Shown here: positions 33,803 to 42,343 of the stretch, piece after piece
Numbering within the stretch: the first letter of the stretch is position 1
Layout of the letters: each line of letters opens with the position of its first letter
Assembly: GCA_012103455.1 (NCBI GenBank)
Contig: WLWT01000002.1
Span: forward strand, 62,001-126,000
Reading direction: 5' to 3'
Length of the DNA stretch: 64,000 nt
Source of the DNA: Gammaproteobacteria bacterium
GTDB lineage: Bacteria > Pseudomonadota > Gammaproteobacteria > HK1
Made by a program: the position numbers and the translations under genes
Notes under the pieces: generated by a model
Seen by the model: only the letters and a program-made list of their open reading frames with translations
What the model was told of the DNA's origin: nothing
The model's database searches: none

Positions 33803-35056
33803 ATGCGCGCTACAACTACTCTGAGTACGGTGACAACCCTGAGCCAAGCACCTACCCGCAAACTCCCACCGGGCACCGACATCTGGTTTTTAGCCATCGC
33901 CGAGACCATCGTGTGGGCCGGCATGCTCTATGGCTTCTCCGCTCTGCTGTCCCATTGGGAAGAAGACCTGGGTTGGAGCAAAACCGAGCTGACCATGATT
34001 TTCTCCGCCGCCTTGGCCATCTCTGGTCTGGCCTCGCCGCTCGCTGGCAAGTTGGTGGACGCCGGTCACGGGCGCATCGTGTTGGCCGGCTCCGCGCTGG
34101 CCGGCGCCATACTCTTGACCAGCCTTGCCTGGGTGCACTCGTTTATTGTCTTCGCCGCCATCTGGTTGGTGTTGGGCGTGATGATGGCTGGCTGTCTGTA
34201 CGAGCCGTGTTTCGCTTACTTGATGCACACACGTGGAGAAGCCGCGCGCCGCGCTATCACTTTGGTGACGCTGGTGGCAGGTTTCGCCGGCACGCTTTCT
34301 TTTCCGTTGCACACGTTTATCGCCGAGACGAGCGGATGGCGTACCAGTGTCGTTACCTTCGGCGCGCTTATGGCGTTCATCGCGGTGCCGCTTTTCTGGA
34401 TCGGGGCACGGCAGGACTGCGGTGAGGGCGGCCCGATAATAACCGCGGGCAAAGCCCGCACCCGGGATGAGGCACTCTATGCGGCACTCGCTAAACCGGT
34501 GTTCTGGTTATTGGCCGGCGCTTTTGCGCTCATGTACTTAAACCATGGGACGGTCATCACCCATTTGTTACCGTTGCTCGATGAGCGTGGCGTCCAACTC
34601 CAGCAGGCGGTATTGGCTATTTCTCTTATCGGACCGATGCAGGTGGCGGGCCGAGTGGTGTTGCTGTTGGTGGAACGCTGGGTCACCATCCACGCCGTCT
34701 CCATTGTCTCGTTCGCCGCTCTCGCCGGTGCCAGTGTTTTTCTCTGGTTCGGCGGCGGTTATCTTCCCGCCATCTTGGCCATGTCCGCGCTACAGGGAGC
34801 AGCGGTGGGTCTATCCAGTATCACCCGGCCTGTGGTCACCAAGGACTTGTTGGGTAGCGCGAGCTTCGGGGCGATCTCCGGTGCTATTGCACTGCCGGTG
34901 ATGTGCGCCATGGCGATAGCGCCGACTAGCGGCGCCTGGCTCTGGGCGGCGGGGGGATACGGCTGGGTGGCCCAATTCAACTGCTTTGCCGCTCTGGCAG
35001 CGCTCATCTGTTATTTAGCGGCTTGGATCATCGGCACGCGTGGTTGCCGGCGCTGA
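33803..35056 (+). CDS. MFS transporter
   Basis: A 417-aa major facilitator with 12 predicted helices. The first helix region (TDIWFLAIAETIVWAGMLYG) is followed by LGWSKTELTMIFSAALAISG and LAGKLVDAGHGR, the conserved loop 2-3 signature in a form common in monocarboxylate/oxalate-formate-type MFS proteins. The substrate is unknown. It lies 173 bp upstream of an MBL-fold hydrolase gene on the same strand, between two IS-rich stretches, and could belong with that hydrolase to an uptake-and-hydrolysis pair. Confidence 0.85.
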   Translation: MRATTTLSTVTTLSQAPTRKLPPGTDIWFLAIAETIVWAGMLYGFSALLSHWEEDLGWSKTELTMIFSAALAISGLASPLAGKLVDAGHGRIVLAGSALAGAILLTSLAWVHSFIVFAAIWLVLGVMMAGCLYEPCFAYLMHTRGEAARRAITLVTLVAGFAGTLSFPLHTFIAETSGWRTSVVTFGALMAFIAVPLFWIGARQDCGEGGPIITAGKARTRDEALYAALAKPVFWLLAGAFALMYLNHGTVITHLLPLLDERGVQLQQAVLAISLIGPMQVAGRVVLLLVERWVTIHAVSIVSFAALAGASVFLWFGGGYLPAILAMSALQGAAVGLSSITRPVVTKDLLGSASFGAISGAIALPVMCAMAIAPTSGAWLWAAGGYGWVAQFNCFAALAALICYLAAWIIGTRGCRR

Positions 35057-35472
35057 GGTGCTAATGGTGCCGAGTTCTGATGGGAGGATTCGGGCTACAC
35101 CACTTACTCCAGTGCATCAACCCCGGCCCCAGCGCATCAACCCTGGCTGGGGCACTAGGCGGCACCGGCTAGCAACCGCGGCGGCGATGGTAATATGCCC
35201 AATCCTCGCAACCACGCCATGCAAAACCGATGAACTCTTCCATCTACCAAGTCTACGCCATCAAGTACGGTGAACGGATTGGACAGCGGGGCCATATCTT
35301 CATCCACGGCGATCCCCATGAAGCACCGCTGGCGATGGATTATTTCATCTGGGTGCTGCGCTCTGCCGGGCGTACCGTGGTCGTGGACACCGGCTATGGC
35401 CGGGAGGAAGGAGAACGGCGGGGACGCACATTTCTACGCTGTCCCGGTCAAGGTTTACAGCTTCTAGGTATA

Positions 35473-36585
35473 TACCCATCACACTTCAAGATGCGAACAT
35501 CGGTGCATTAATAATGTGAAACCTATCAGTGATTCTTTTTCTCAATAAAATCTTTCGTCTTCCAATGCGCTTGAAAAAATTCAAAGATGCTTCCCGAAAA
35601 TCTACAAACTTCTCATAGTACCGATTATAAGTAACCGCTTCATGCATCATTTTCCAAAGTCGCTCAATTGGATTTAAATTCGGTGAATAGGGCGGCAAAT
35701 AGTGTAATTCAATGTTTGAGTCCTTGGCATAAGACTGAACGTCTTTGCTCTTATGATAAGCCGCATTATCCCAAATTACATGAATGTCTTTCTCTGGTGC
35801 ATGCCGTTTGCGTAGAGATTTTAGAAAAGATTTAATGGTTTGCGCATTCACTCGCTCAACTTCAGTGTGGATTATTTTGTGACCCTCCAAAGATACAGCA
35901 CCAATGAAATTCAATCGTGTTTGACGAGCCGTTGTGGCAATACTTTTTCGAGTGCCTCTTAAAATCCATCCATAGGCCAACCGCGTTTGATACTGCGGAT
36001 GAAAACTGTCCGAGAAATAGATTAAACCCTTGTTTTTAGGGTCTTTCGAAAGATGTTCATAGTCTTTGACAAACGCTTTTTGCGCCTGTGCGTTTGCTTT
36101 CGCTGGCACTGCATGAGGCTTCTTATGGCAGAAATTATTGCGATGCAGCCATTTTGTCATGCCGCTTACACTGTAAACCTTACCAAAATTCAACTTCACA
36201 TAAGTGCAAATGTCCTTAACATAAGGATAAGTCATTCCTTCTACGTGTTTAACGAGCTTTGCTGTTTCATTCTCGTCTAAATCACTTTTGCTGCCCCCGT
36301 TTTCGGGCTTCAGCTTAGCTTTAGAAAAATAATCATCGACATGGCGTCTAATAGTCTCATCATCTAAAAGCAAAATCCTAGAAATTTCTGAATAACTATA
36401 ACCCTCATCAAAAGCTAAAACAGCTTTTATTCGGTCTCGAATACGCCCATCTCTCTCTTTACGATGAGATTTTATGAGTTCATCGCGCTCGCTCGGTGTT
36501 AAATGATTGTTCATAAGCTTATTTTGACCATAATCAGCTAGCTAATGTAAGTATTCTATATTCGCATTTTCAATGGCGATGGGTA
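35473..36585 (-). mobile_element. IS630-superfamily insertion sequence (type 1), intact copy C
   Basis: A 1113-bp element with inverted ends (tacccatcacacttcaagatg on the left; the right end in reverse reads tacccatcgccattgaaaatg) and TA target duplications at 35471-35472 and 36586-36587. It is inserted in the MBL hydrolase gene and contains one intact transposase gene on the minus strand. GC content is far below that of the host sequence. Confidence 0.95.
35486..36514 (-). CDS. IS630-family transposase, intact
   Basis: A 342-aa transposase. An N-terminal winged/HTH region (NHLTPSERDELIKSHRKERD, then GYSYSEISRILLLDDETIRR) binds the ends. The DDE_3 catalytic core has Asp in GLIYFSDSFHPQYQ, Asp in IHVIWDNAAYHKS and Glu in PNLNPIERLWKMMHEAV. 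It is complete relative to the broken copy B, so this element could be the active source. It fills almost the entire IS, ending 13 bp from the left end. Confidence 0.93.
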   Translation of the reverse strand: MNNHLTPSERDELIKSHRKERDGRIRDRIKAVLAFDEGYSYSEISRILLLDDETIRRHVDDYFSKAKLKPENGGSKSDLDENETAKLVKHVEGMTYPYVKDICTYVKLNFGKVYSVSGMTKWLHRNNFCHKKPHAVPAKANAQAQKAFVKDYEHLSKDPKNKGLIYFSDSFHPQYQTRLAYGWILRGTRKSIATTARQTRLNFIGAVSLEGHKIIHTEVERVNAQTIKSFLKSLRKRHAPEKDIHVIWDNAAYHKSKDVQSYAKDSNIELHYLPPYSPNLNPIERLWKMMHEAVTYNRYYEKFVDFREASLNFFKRIGRRKILLRKRITDRFHIINAPMFAS

Positions 36586-37143
36586 TAGACGCCGCTCAGG
36601 TACAAGATGTCATCATCACGCATATGCACTACGACCATGCCGGCAACTTGGAATTGTTCCCCAATGCCCGCTTCCACGTGCAAGATGCGGAGATGGAATA
36701 CGTCACCGGCAGAGCCATGACGCATCCCTCGCTAAGACATTCTTTCCATCTAGACGACGTGGTGGAGATGGTGCGCATGGTGTACGGCGATCGAGTGGTC
36801 TTCCACAATGGCGATGACACGCTGGTTCCAGGGATCGGTCTACATCACGTGCCGGGACATACCCGCGGCCTTCAATCGGTGAGCGTGGCGACCAAGCGCG
36901 GCCTAATCGTACTGGCGTCCGACGCCGCCCACTACTACGAAAACGTGCACGACGAACTACCGTTTTCAACGGTAGAGAATATCTTTCAAATGCTCGAAGG
37001 TTACCGCAAAGTGAAGCGCCTGGCGGGCGCTCCCGAGCGTCTGGTACCCGGTCACGATCCGCTGGTTCTAGAGCGCTATCCGGCGCCTTCAGAGGAACTC
37101 AAAGGGATTGTCGCGGCACTCGACGAGGCGCCTAGCGAATAGT

Positions 37144-37285
37144 GGGCGCCGGCTAAAAATAGTCATTGTTTCGTGAGTGCAAGGAAGCACCGCGCGCGCA
37201 ACCGCAGTGTATAGGTGATACCTGAGGATTCGAGCACGGCGCTGGCGCCGCAATCGCGGAGAAAGTGCATTTTTAGCAGCTGCCC
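37144..37285 (+). repeat. MITE-like dispersed repeat, copy 3
   Basis: A direct-orientation copy of the 140-bp element, nearly identical to copy 1. The flanks are TAGT on the left (37140-37143) and TAGT on the right (37286-37289), a perfect 4-bp duplication. The left TAGT contains the TAG stop codon of the MBL hydrolase. Confidence 0.88.
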
Positions 37286-37312
37286 TAGTGCCCGCTCACG
37301 TATACGGCCTGT

Positions 37313-38242
37313 TCACGTATACAAAGATAGATATTCAACCAGTACCGGCTCTATGGAGCGAATCGCTTTATAGTTTTTAGTCGCATCGGACATGGTTTGA
37401 AGATTGCGTAATAGGTTCCGCGCCGCACCCGGTTGTTCGCACACGTGGGCCAAGGTGGCTTGACGAATACGAATGGTAAAAAGAATGTCACGCGACTGCG
37501 GCAGGCGCCTTAAGGTTTGGCGCTCGGAGCGCACCCACATGCGTGCCCCAATGGTAGCAACGCTCATCCCCTCAGCGGACCACCGGCGCACCGGTTGGTG
37601 GAGTTCCGGGGAATCGAGCAATGACCAATTCTGCCGCCATAGGAGCTTGGCGATCGGCAAGGACGACAACAACCGATCGCTGGCGGTGGCGATGCCATGG
37701 GCATAGCCTGGGACCGGTGCATGAATATCACGCAGGGTCTTGCCCATCTTTTCACGCAACCGCCACCGGGTTGGAAAACTGAGCGAGGCGGCGATCAGGC
37801 GGTAACAGCCGCGCTCATCGGCCCGCATCAGACAAAGATCTTCGGGCACTAACAAACCGGCCACGGTCATAGGATCTTTGACAGCGCCGGTGTAAGCGTA
37901 GGTATCACCTGTAGCCACCACTTCGATGCGCCGTTGCAACGGGTCGCTACGGTCAGCATAGCGCTCAGGAAAACGCTGCAGTACGTGCTCCGCTAGGAGT
38001 GCGACCAATTCCTCGCAAGCCGGCGTGGCATCTTCCTGAGCAGCCACTGTTTCATCATCGCTATCGGCTAGGCGGCGCTTTTCGATCAGTTGCGCCTCAA
38101 AGTCGTGCGCATCCTCGATCCAGCCGCACAGCTCAAGCGGCCGCAGGCCTACCGTAATGCGGTAAGGAGCCGGTGCTACAGCCCCCGCCACCGTTTGCGC
38201 CATGGTTTCGGTCATGGCCATGGTTTCGGTCATAATATTCAT
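37313..38242 (-). CDS. Heme-dependent oxidative N-demethylase-like protein (DUF3445)
   Basis: A 309-aa DUF3445 protein. Conserved segments include VPEDLCLMRADERGCYRLIAAS and SFPTRWRLREKMGKTLRDIH (read as two blocks), then IHAPVPGY and RQTLRRLPQSRDILFTIR. One characterised group of this family is the heme-binding alpha subunit of a dimethylamine-type oxidative N-demethylase. The start overlaps the stop of cobB by 4 bp, so it is translated from the same message as a cobalamin gene, an uncommon partner. The N-terminus has a small in-frame duplication (TETMAMTETMA). Confidence 0.82.
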   Translation of the reverse strand: MNIMTETMAMTETMAQTVAGAVAPAPYRITVGLRPLELCGWIEDAHDFEAQLIEKRRLADSDDETVAAQEDATPACEELVALLAEHVLQRFPERYADRSDPLQRRIEVVATGDTYAYTGAVKDPMTVAGLLVPEDLCLMRADERGCYRLIAASLSFPTRWRLREKMGKTLRDIHAPVPGYAHGIATASDRLLSSLPIAKLLWRQNWSLLDSPELHQPVRRWSAEGMSVATIGARMWVRSERQTLRRLPQSRDILFTIRIRQATLAHVCEQPGAARNLLRNLQTMSDATKNYKAIRSIEPVLVEYLSLYT

Positions 38243-39588
38243 GCTCCGCTATCAGCGGCGCGATCGATGAGGTGCACAAAAGAACCCATCACCGGCCCGC
38301 GGCGGGCACCGAAGCGGCCAAGGCCGCGGCCAGCGGCGTCGTGGCAGGCAAAGAGCGCCTCCTCGCACCCGTTGGCCAACTCCTCGGCGAAATGAAACTC
38401 GTGACCACGAAAGGTCTGCCCAGCGGATCCCAACGGGGTATCGGCCAACAGTTGCGCGACACGGTATCCAAGTTTCATGCGCGGCCGAGCGAAAGAGGTG
38501 TGTACCGGCAAGCACCCAGCCATGGCATGTTCGGCGCCTTCTTTATCAACGATGCTCTCGCCCAAGACCATGTAGCCACCACACTCGCCAAAAACAACCG
38601 CCCCCCTGGTGGCCGCCTGGCGCAGACCCGGCAGGAACCGTCGGCTAGTGGCGAGTTTACCGGCGTGCAACTCAGGATAACCGCCGGGCAGGTAAACCGC
38701 ATCCGCCCGGGCCGAGGGCGCTTCGTCATTCAAGGGAGAAAAGCAGGTCACTTCCGCACCGGCCGCCCGCCAATCGTTTAATACAGCGGCATAGTTGAAC
38801 GCGAAGGCCTTATCATTGGCCACGCTGATGCGTTGTCCTAGCGGGGGTAACGCAAGGTGCCCAGCGCTGTCAGCCGCCGGCTCGCGGTTGCTTTGAGTCA
38901 TGCGCGTGGATGCTAGCGATAGCAGATATTCCGTATCGAGTTGACCGGCTAAAGCATCGGCCGCCTTGGTCATGAAAGCGTCCAGTTGCGGATGCTCGGC
39001 GGCCTGCACCAGACCTAGGTGCCGGTGGGGCAAGGCCAGCGCGGGATCCCGGCGCAAGCACGCCAACACCGGCACGCCCTGGCCGGCGACGGCCTCACGC
39101 AACAGGGCGGCATGCCGGTCCGAGCCGACTTTGTTGAAGATTACGCCCGCGATCGTGATATCGGCCCTGAAGGTGGCGAAGCCGTGAACGATGGCGGCGG
39201 CGGAGGCGGCCATGCCGCCCGCGTCCACCACCAGGATGACGGGCCAGCCGGTGAACGCGTACAGATCGGCGCTGGAACCGCCACCTTCCCTGGCATTGGC
39301 GCCGGCGCCGTCAAACAAACCCATGACCCCCTCTGCCACCACCAATCCCGCTTGCTCACGGGCCACCGCCAGCCGTGTCAAGGTACTTTCGCGCATGGCC
39401 CAAGGATCCAAATTGATGCACTCGGCGCCGCTGGCCGCCCGGTGGAATGCGGGATCGATGTAGTCCGGCCCTACTTTCGCCGGGGCCACGGCATGGCCGC
39501 TGCGCGTTAGCAGCCGCAACAAGGCCAAGGTGACGGTGGTTTTACCGCTACCGGAGGATGGCGCCGAGATGATGAACCCACCAGCCAT
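38239..39588 (-). CDS. cobB: Cobyrinate a,c-diamide synthase
   Basis: The 449-aa CobB/CbiA enzyme uses ATP and glutamine to amidate the a and c carboxylates of cobyrinate. The N-terminal P-loop domain has SAPSSGSGKTTVTLALLR and VGPDYIDPAFH. The C-terminal class-I glutamine amidotransferase domain has the nucleophile in VFGECGGYMVLGE and the His in FRGHEFHFAE. It is divergent from cbiD with about 108 bp between start codons, a likely shared promoter region. The downstream DUF3445 gene overlaps it by 4 bp. Confidence 0.95.
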   Translation of the reverse strand: MAGGFIISAPSSGSGKTTVTLALLRLLTRSGHAVAPAKVGPDYIDPAFHRAASGAECINLDPWAMRESTLTRLAVAREQAGLVVAEGVMGLFDGAGANAREGGGSSADLYAFTGWPVILVVDAGGMAASAAAIVHGFATFRADITIAGVIFNKVGSDRHAALLREAVAGQGVPVLACLRRDPALALPHRHLGLVQAAEHPQLDAFMTKAADALAGQLDTEYLLSLASTRMTQSNREPAADSAGHLALPPLGQRISVANDKAFAFNYAAVLNDWRAAGAEVTCFSPLNDEAPSARADAVYLPGGYPELHAGKLATSRRFLPGLRQAATRGAVVFGECGGYMVLGESIVDKEGAEHAMAGCLPVHTSFARPRMKLGYRVAQLLADTPLGSAGQTFRGHEFHFAEELANGCEEALFACHDAAGRGLGRFGARRGPVMGSFVHLIDRAADSGA

Positions 39589-39696
39589 GGTTAAAAAACG
39601 CGCGAGACGATGAATGGGTAGATTCGACCACGAGATTGCTCAGGGAACAAGCGATAGACTGACGAGGATCAATACTCCAGGCGGTACTCTTTGGTC

Positions 39697-40803
39697 ATGC
39701 CCCGCAGCCCCACACCTAGCCACAAACCTGAAGGCGTACTCCGGCGCGGCTGGACCACCGGCGCTTGCGCAACCGCCGCCACGCGGGCCGCTTACACCGC
39801 TCTCCTGAGCGGCGCCTTTCCCGATCCGGTGACCATCACCTTGCCGCGCGGGGAACGGCCATGTTTTGCCCTGGCGACACAAGAACTGGGCGAAGACTTC
39901 GCCAGGGCCGGGATTATCAAAGACGCGGGCGACGACCCGGATGTCACCCATCAAGCTCTCATCAACGCAACTGTTCGACGGGCCGCGCCTGGCAGCGGCG
40001 TGCGTTTCGCCGCTGGCGCGGGCGTGGGCACGGTGAGCAAAGCCGGCCTACCGCTGGCCATCGGCGAGCCGGCCATCAATCCGGTTCCGCGCCAGATGAT
40101 GAGGGCAGAGGTAGCCGAAGTGGCTGGCTTATGCGGCGCCACTGGCGACGTGCTCATCGAGATCTCGGTGCGAGACGGCGCCGCTTTGGCCGCTAACACC
40201 TGGAATCCGCGTCTTGGCATCGTCGGCGGCCTCTCCATCCTGGGCACTACCGGCGTCGTTATCCCCTACTCCTGCTCCGCCTGGATCGCCTCCATTCACC
40301 GGGGCATCGACGTGGCCCGTGCCAATGGCTTCAATCACCTGGCCGGCTGCACCGGCAACACTTCCGAGGCCGCCGTGCAAAAAATGTACGCCCTGGCGGA
40401 CGAAGCCATGCTGGACATGGGTGATTTTGTAGGCGGCATGCTGAAATATCTGCGCACACATCCAGTTGCGCGCATCACTATAGGCGGTGGCTTCGCCAAG
40501 CTCGCCAAGCTCGCTCTAGGACATATGGATCTGCACTCAGGGCGCAGTACGGTGGATCGGCAATGGCTGGCGGCGCGGGCCGTGGACAGCGGCGCATCCA
40601 GCGAGCTCGCCGGGCAGATCATCAACGCCAATACAGCGGCCGAGGCGCTGAGCCTGAGCCGCGCGCAGGGCATCGATCTGGCCCGTATCGTGGCGGTGCA
40701 TGCCAAGGATGCCGCGCAACGAATACTGCGCTGCCCAGGGATGCAGGTCGAAGTGGTAGTCGTTGATAGACAGGGGGAAGTGGCCGCGCGGACGGCTGAA
40801 TAA
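39697..40803 (+). CDS. cbiD: Cobalt-precorrin-5B C1-methyltransferase
   Basis: CbiD (368 aa) methylates C1 of the corrin ring in the early-cobalt pathway. Hallmarks are LRRGWTTGACATAATRAAY at the N-terminus, DDPDVTHQALI, NPVPRQMM, the GILGTTG-type block (GLSILGTTGVVIPYS) and IGGGFAKLAKLALGHMDLHS. ATG at 39697 is two codons after a TTG. It is followed 4 bp later by cobK in the same direction. In Proteobacteria lacking CobF, CbiD supplies the C1 methyl group, consistent with CbiX and CbiG in this cluster. Confidence 0.95.
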   Translation: MPRSPTPSHKPEGVLRRGWTTGACATAATRAAYTALLSGAFPDPVTITLPRGERPCFALATQELGEDFARAGIIKDAGDDPDVTHQALINATVRRAAPGSGVRFAAGAGVGTVSKAGLPLAIGEPAINPVPRQMMRAEVAEVAGLCGATGDVLIEISVRDGAALAANTWNPRLGIVGGLSILGTTGVVIPYSCSAWIASIHRGIDVARANGFNHLAGCTGNTSEAAVQKMYALADEAMLDMGDFVGGMLKYLRTHPVARITIGGGFAKLAKLALGHMDLHSGRSTVDRQWLAARAVDSGASSELAGQIINANTAAEALSLSRAQGIDLARIVAVHAKDAAQRILRCPGMQVEVVVVDRQGEVAARTAE

Positions 40804-40807
40804 CGCT

Positions 40808-41557
40808 GTGCGCTCCCGTGTGCTTATCTTGGGCGGCACTGCGCAAGGACGCGCCCTGGCGGCACGGTTGGCGTCTATACCCGGCGTCGAGGCGACTTAT
40901 TCATTGAGCGGCGCCACCCGCAAACCTCTTCGCGTACCTGTGCCTACACGGGCGGGTGGCTTCGGCGGCGCAGCCGGCATGGCTGATTACTTGAGGCGCA
41001 GCCGGACGCGGTGCGTGGTAGACGCGACCCATCCTTTTGCCACCAGCATCTCCACCGTTGCCGCGCGGGTGTGCACTGAACTCGACCTCCCTTTAGCCGT
41101 TCTGAGCAGGCCGCCGTGGACGCCTGGCCCTGACGACCATTGGCACCGCGTTGAGGATCTGCGGCAGGCCGCGGACTTGGTCGAGCAACTGCGGGTGCCC
41201 ACCGTTTTCTTGACCATCGGCTCGCGCGGCTTGGCGCCTTTCGTCGCCAATGCGCAGCCCCACTATTTGGTGCGAAGCATCGAGCCGCCGGCCCTCGAAT
41301 TGCCCACCGGGCGCTTTGAACTGATACTGGAGCGCGGCCCGTTCGACGCAGACAGTGAGGTCGAACTGTTCAAGGCGAGAGCCGTAAACGCCCTAGTCAC
41401 CAAAAACAGCGGCGGCCAAGCGACCTACGGCAAAGTGTTAGCCGCGCGCCGGCTACGCCTGCCGGTGGTCATGGTTGAACGCCCGGTCAAGACACCCAGC
41501 ACCTCGCTTTTTGATATCGACCAGACCCTGGACTGGATTGCGCGGCAAATGCGCTAG
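40808..41557 (+). CDS. cobK: (Cobalt-)precorrin-6A reductase
   Basis: CobK/CbiJ (about 249 aa) reduces precorrin-6A (or its cobalt form) with NADPH. It begins with SRVLILGGTAQGRALAARLA, the nucleotide-binding GGTxEGR-type motif, and contains VDATHPFATSIS and VTKNSGGQATYGK, diagnostic for the family. GTG at 40808 directly precedes the conserved start; an ATG at 40763 would overlap cbiD by 41 bp. The TAG stop shares the palindrome CTAG with the TAG stop of the convergent cobM gene. Confidence 0.93.
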   Translation: MRSRVLILGGTAQGRALAARLASIPGVEATYSLSGATRKPLRVPVPTRAGGFGGAAGMADYLRRSRTRCVVDATHPFATSISTVAARVCTELDLPLAVLSRPPWTPGPDDHWHRVEDLRQAADLVEQLRVPTVFLTIGSRGLAPFVANAQPHYLVRSIEPPALELPTGRFELILERGPFDADSEVELFKARAVNALVTKNSGGQATYGKVLAARRLRLPVVMVERPVKTPSTSLFDIDQTLDWIARQMR

Positions 41558-42327
41558 CCGGCCTCAGCACGCTTCTTGGGCCGCAAAAGATGAAAGTGAT
41601 CGCTCGCATACAGGCGGCTATCGGTGAAATCGGCGTTGTCCAACACCCAGCCGACGATGATCAACGCGGTGCGCCGTAGCCGGTGTGGCCGGGCGATGTC
41701 CTCGATCGTCCCCACGGTTCCATGCAATATCTGCTGGTCCGGCCAACTGGCGCGGTAGACTATAGCCACGGGACAGCCGGCGCCATAACTATCGCGCAGA
41801 TCCGCGCACACCTGGCGTAGATTACGAATGGACAGATGGATGGCCAAGGTGGCCCCGGACGCGGCCAAAGCCGCCAGTTCTTCCCCCTGCGGCATGGCCG
41901 AGCTGCGCATGGTGGTGCGCGTGATGATGAGGGTTTGGCTGACATCCGGCAACGTCAGCTCGGTGCCAAGCGCGGCGGCGGCGGCGGCGAACGCGGGCAC
42001 GCCCGGGGTAATGTCGTAGGCGATACCCAGCTCGCGCAACTGGCGGATCTGCTCACCGATGGCGCCGTAGATGGACGGGTCGCCGGAATGTACCCGGGCT
42101 ACGTCCTGACCGGCGGCATCGGCGGCTTTCATCTCGGCGATGATCTGCGCCAAAGTCATGGGCGCCGTATCCAATACCCGCGCGTCCTCACTGGCCCCGG
42201 CGATGATCTCCCGTGGTACCAGGGAGCCGGCGTACAACACCACGGGACAGTGCGCGATCAACCGCTGGCCGCGTACCGTGATGAGTTCCGCATCACCAGG
42301 CCCGGCGCCGATGAAATGTACCGTCAT
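41554..42327 (-). CDS. cobM: Precorrin-4 C11-methyltransferase
   Basis: CobM/CbiF (257 aa) transfers a methyl group from SAM to C11. SAM-binding features are VHFIGAGPGDAELITVRG at the N-terminus, VARVHSGDPSIYGAIGEQ in the middle and ITPGVPAFAAAAAALG; VLYAGSLVPREI is typical of the C11 group. The ATG at 42327 fits the family start (24 codons inside the longest frame). It lies 16 bp after the cbiG-cobJ stop in the same operon. Its stop overlaps that of cobK tail to tail. Confidence 0.95.
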   Translation of the reverse strand: MTVHFIGAGPGDAELITVRGQRLIAHCPVVLYAGSLVPREIIAGASEDARVLDTAPMTLAQIIAEMKAADAAGQDVARVHSGDPSIYGAIGEQIRQLRELGIAYDITPGVPAFAAAAAALGTELTLPDVSQTLIITRTTMRSSAMPQGEELAALAASGATLAIHLSIRNLRQVCADLRDSYGAGCPVAIVYRASWPDQQILHGTVGTIEDIARPHRLRRTALIIVGWVLDNADFTDSRLYASDHFHLLRPKKRAEAG

Positions 42328-42343
42328 ATCGTTTCGCCTCGCA

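Larger units (their letters stand above)
35230..37142 (+). pseudogene. N-acyl-homoserine-lactonase-like MBL hydrolase split by an insertion sequence
   Basis: The gene begins at ATG 35230 (SSIYQVYAIKYGER, then VVVDTGYGREEGERRG) and resumes at 36588 with DAAQVQDVIITHMHYDHAGN, which carries the HxHxDH zinc motif. Later zinc ligands are in HHVPGHTRG and VLASDAAHYYEN. Deleting 35473-36585 plus one TA restores a continuous ~264-codon frame through ...QLLGIDAAQ. The family includes quorum-quenching AHL lactonases and related lactone hydrolases. As sequenced the gene is inactive. The TAG stop lies in the TAGT duplication that flanks MITE-like repeat copy 3. Confidence 0.9.

Noticed and set aside
39589..39696. 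Cobalamin riboswitch between cobB and cbiD
   Set aside because: The 108-bp divergent gap is too short for the ~200-nt element, and no B12-box-like sequence was recognised.
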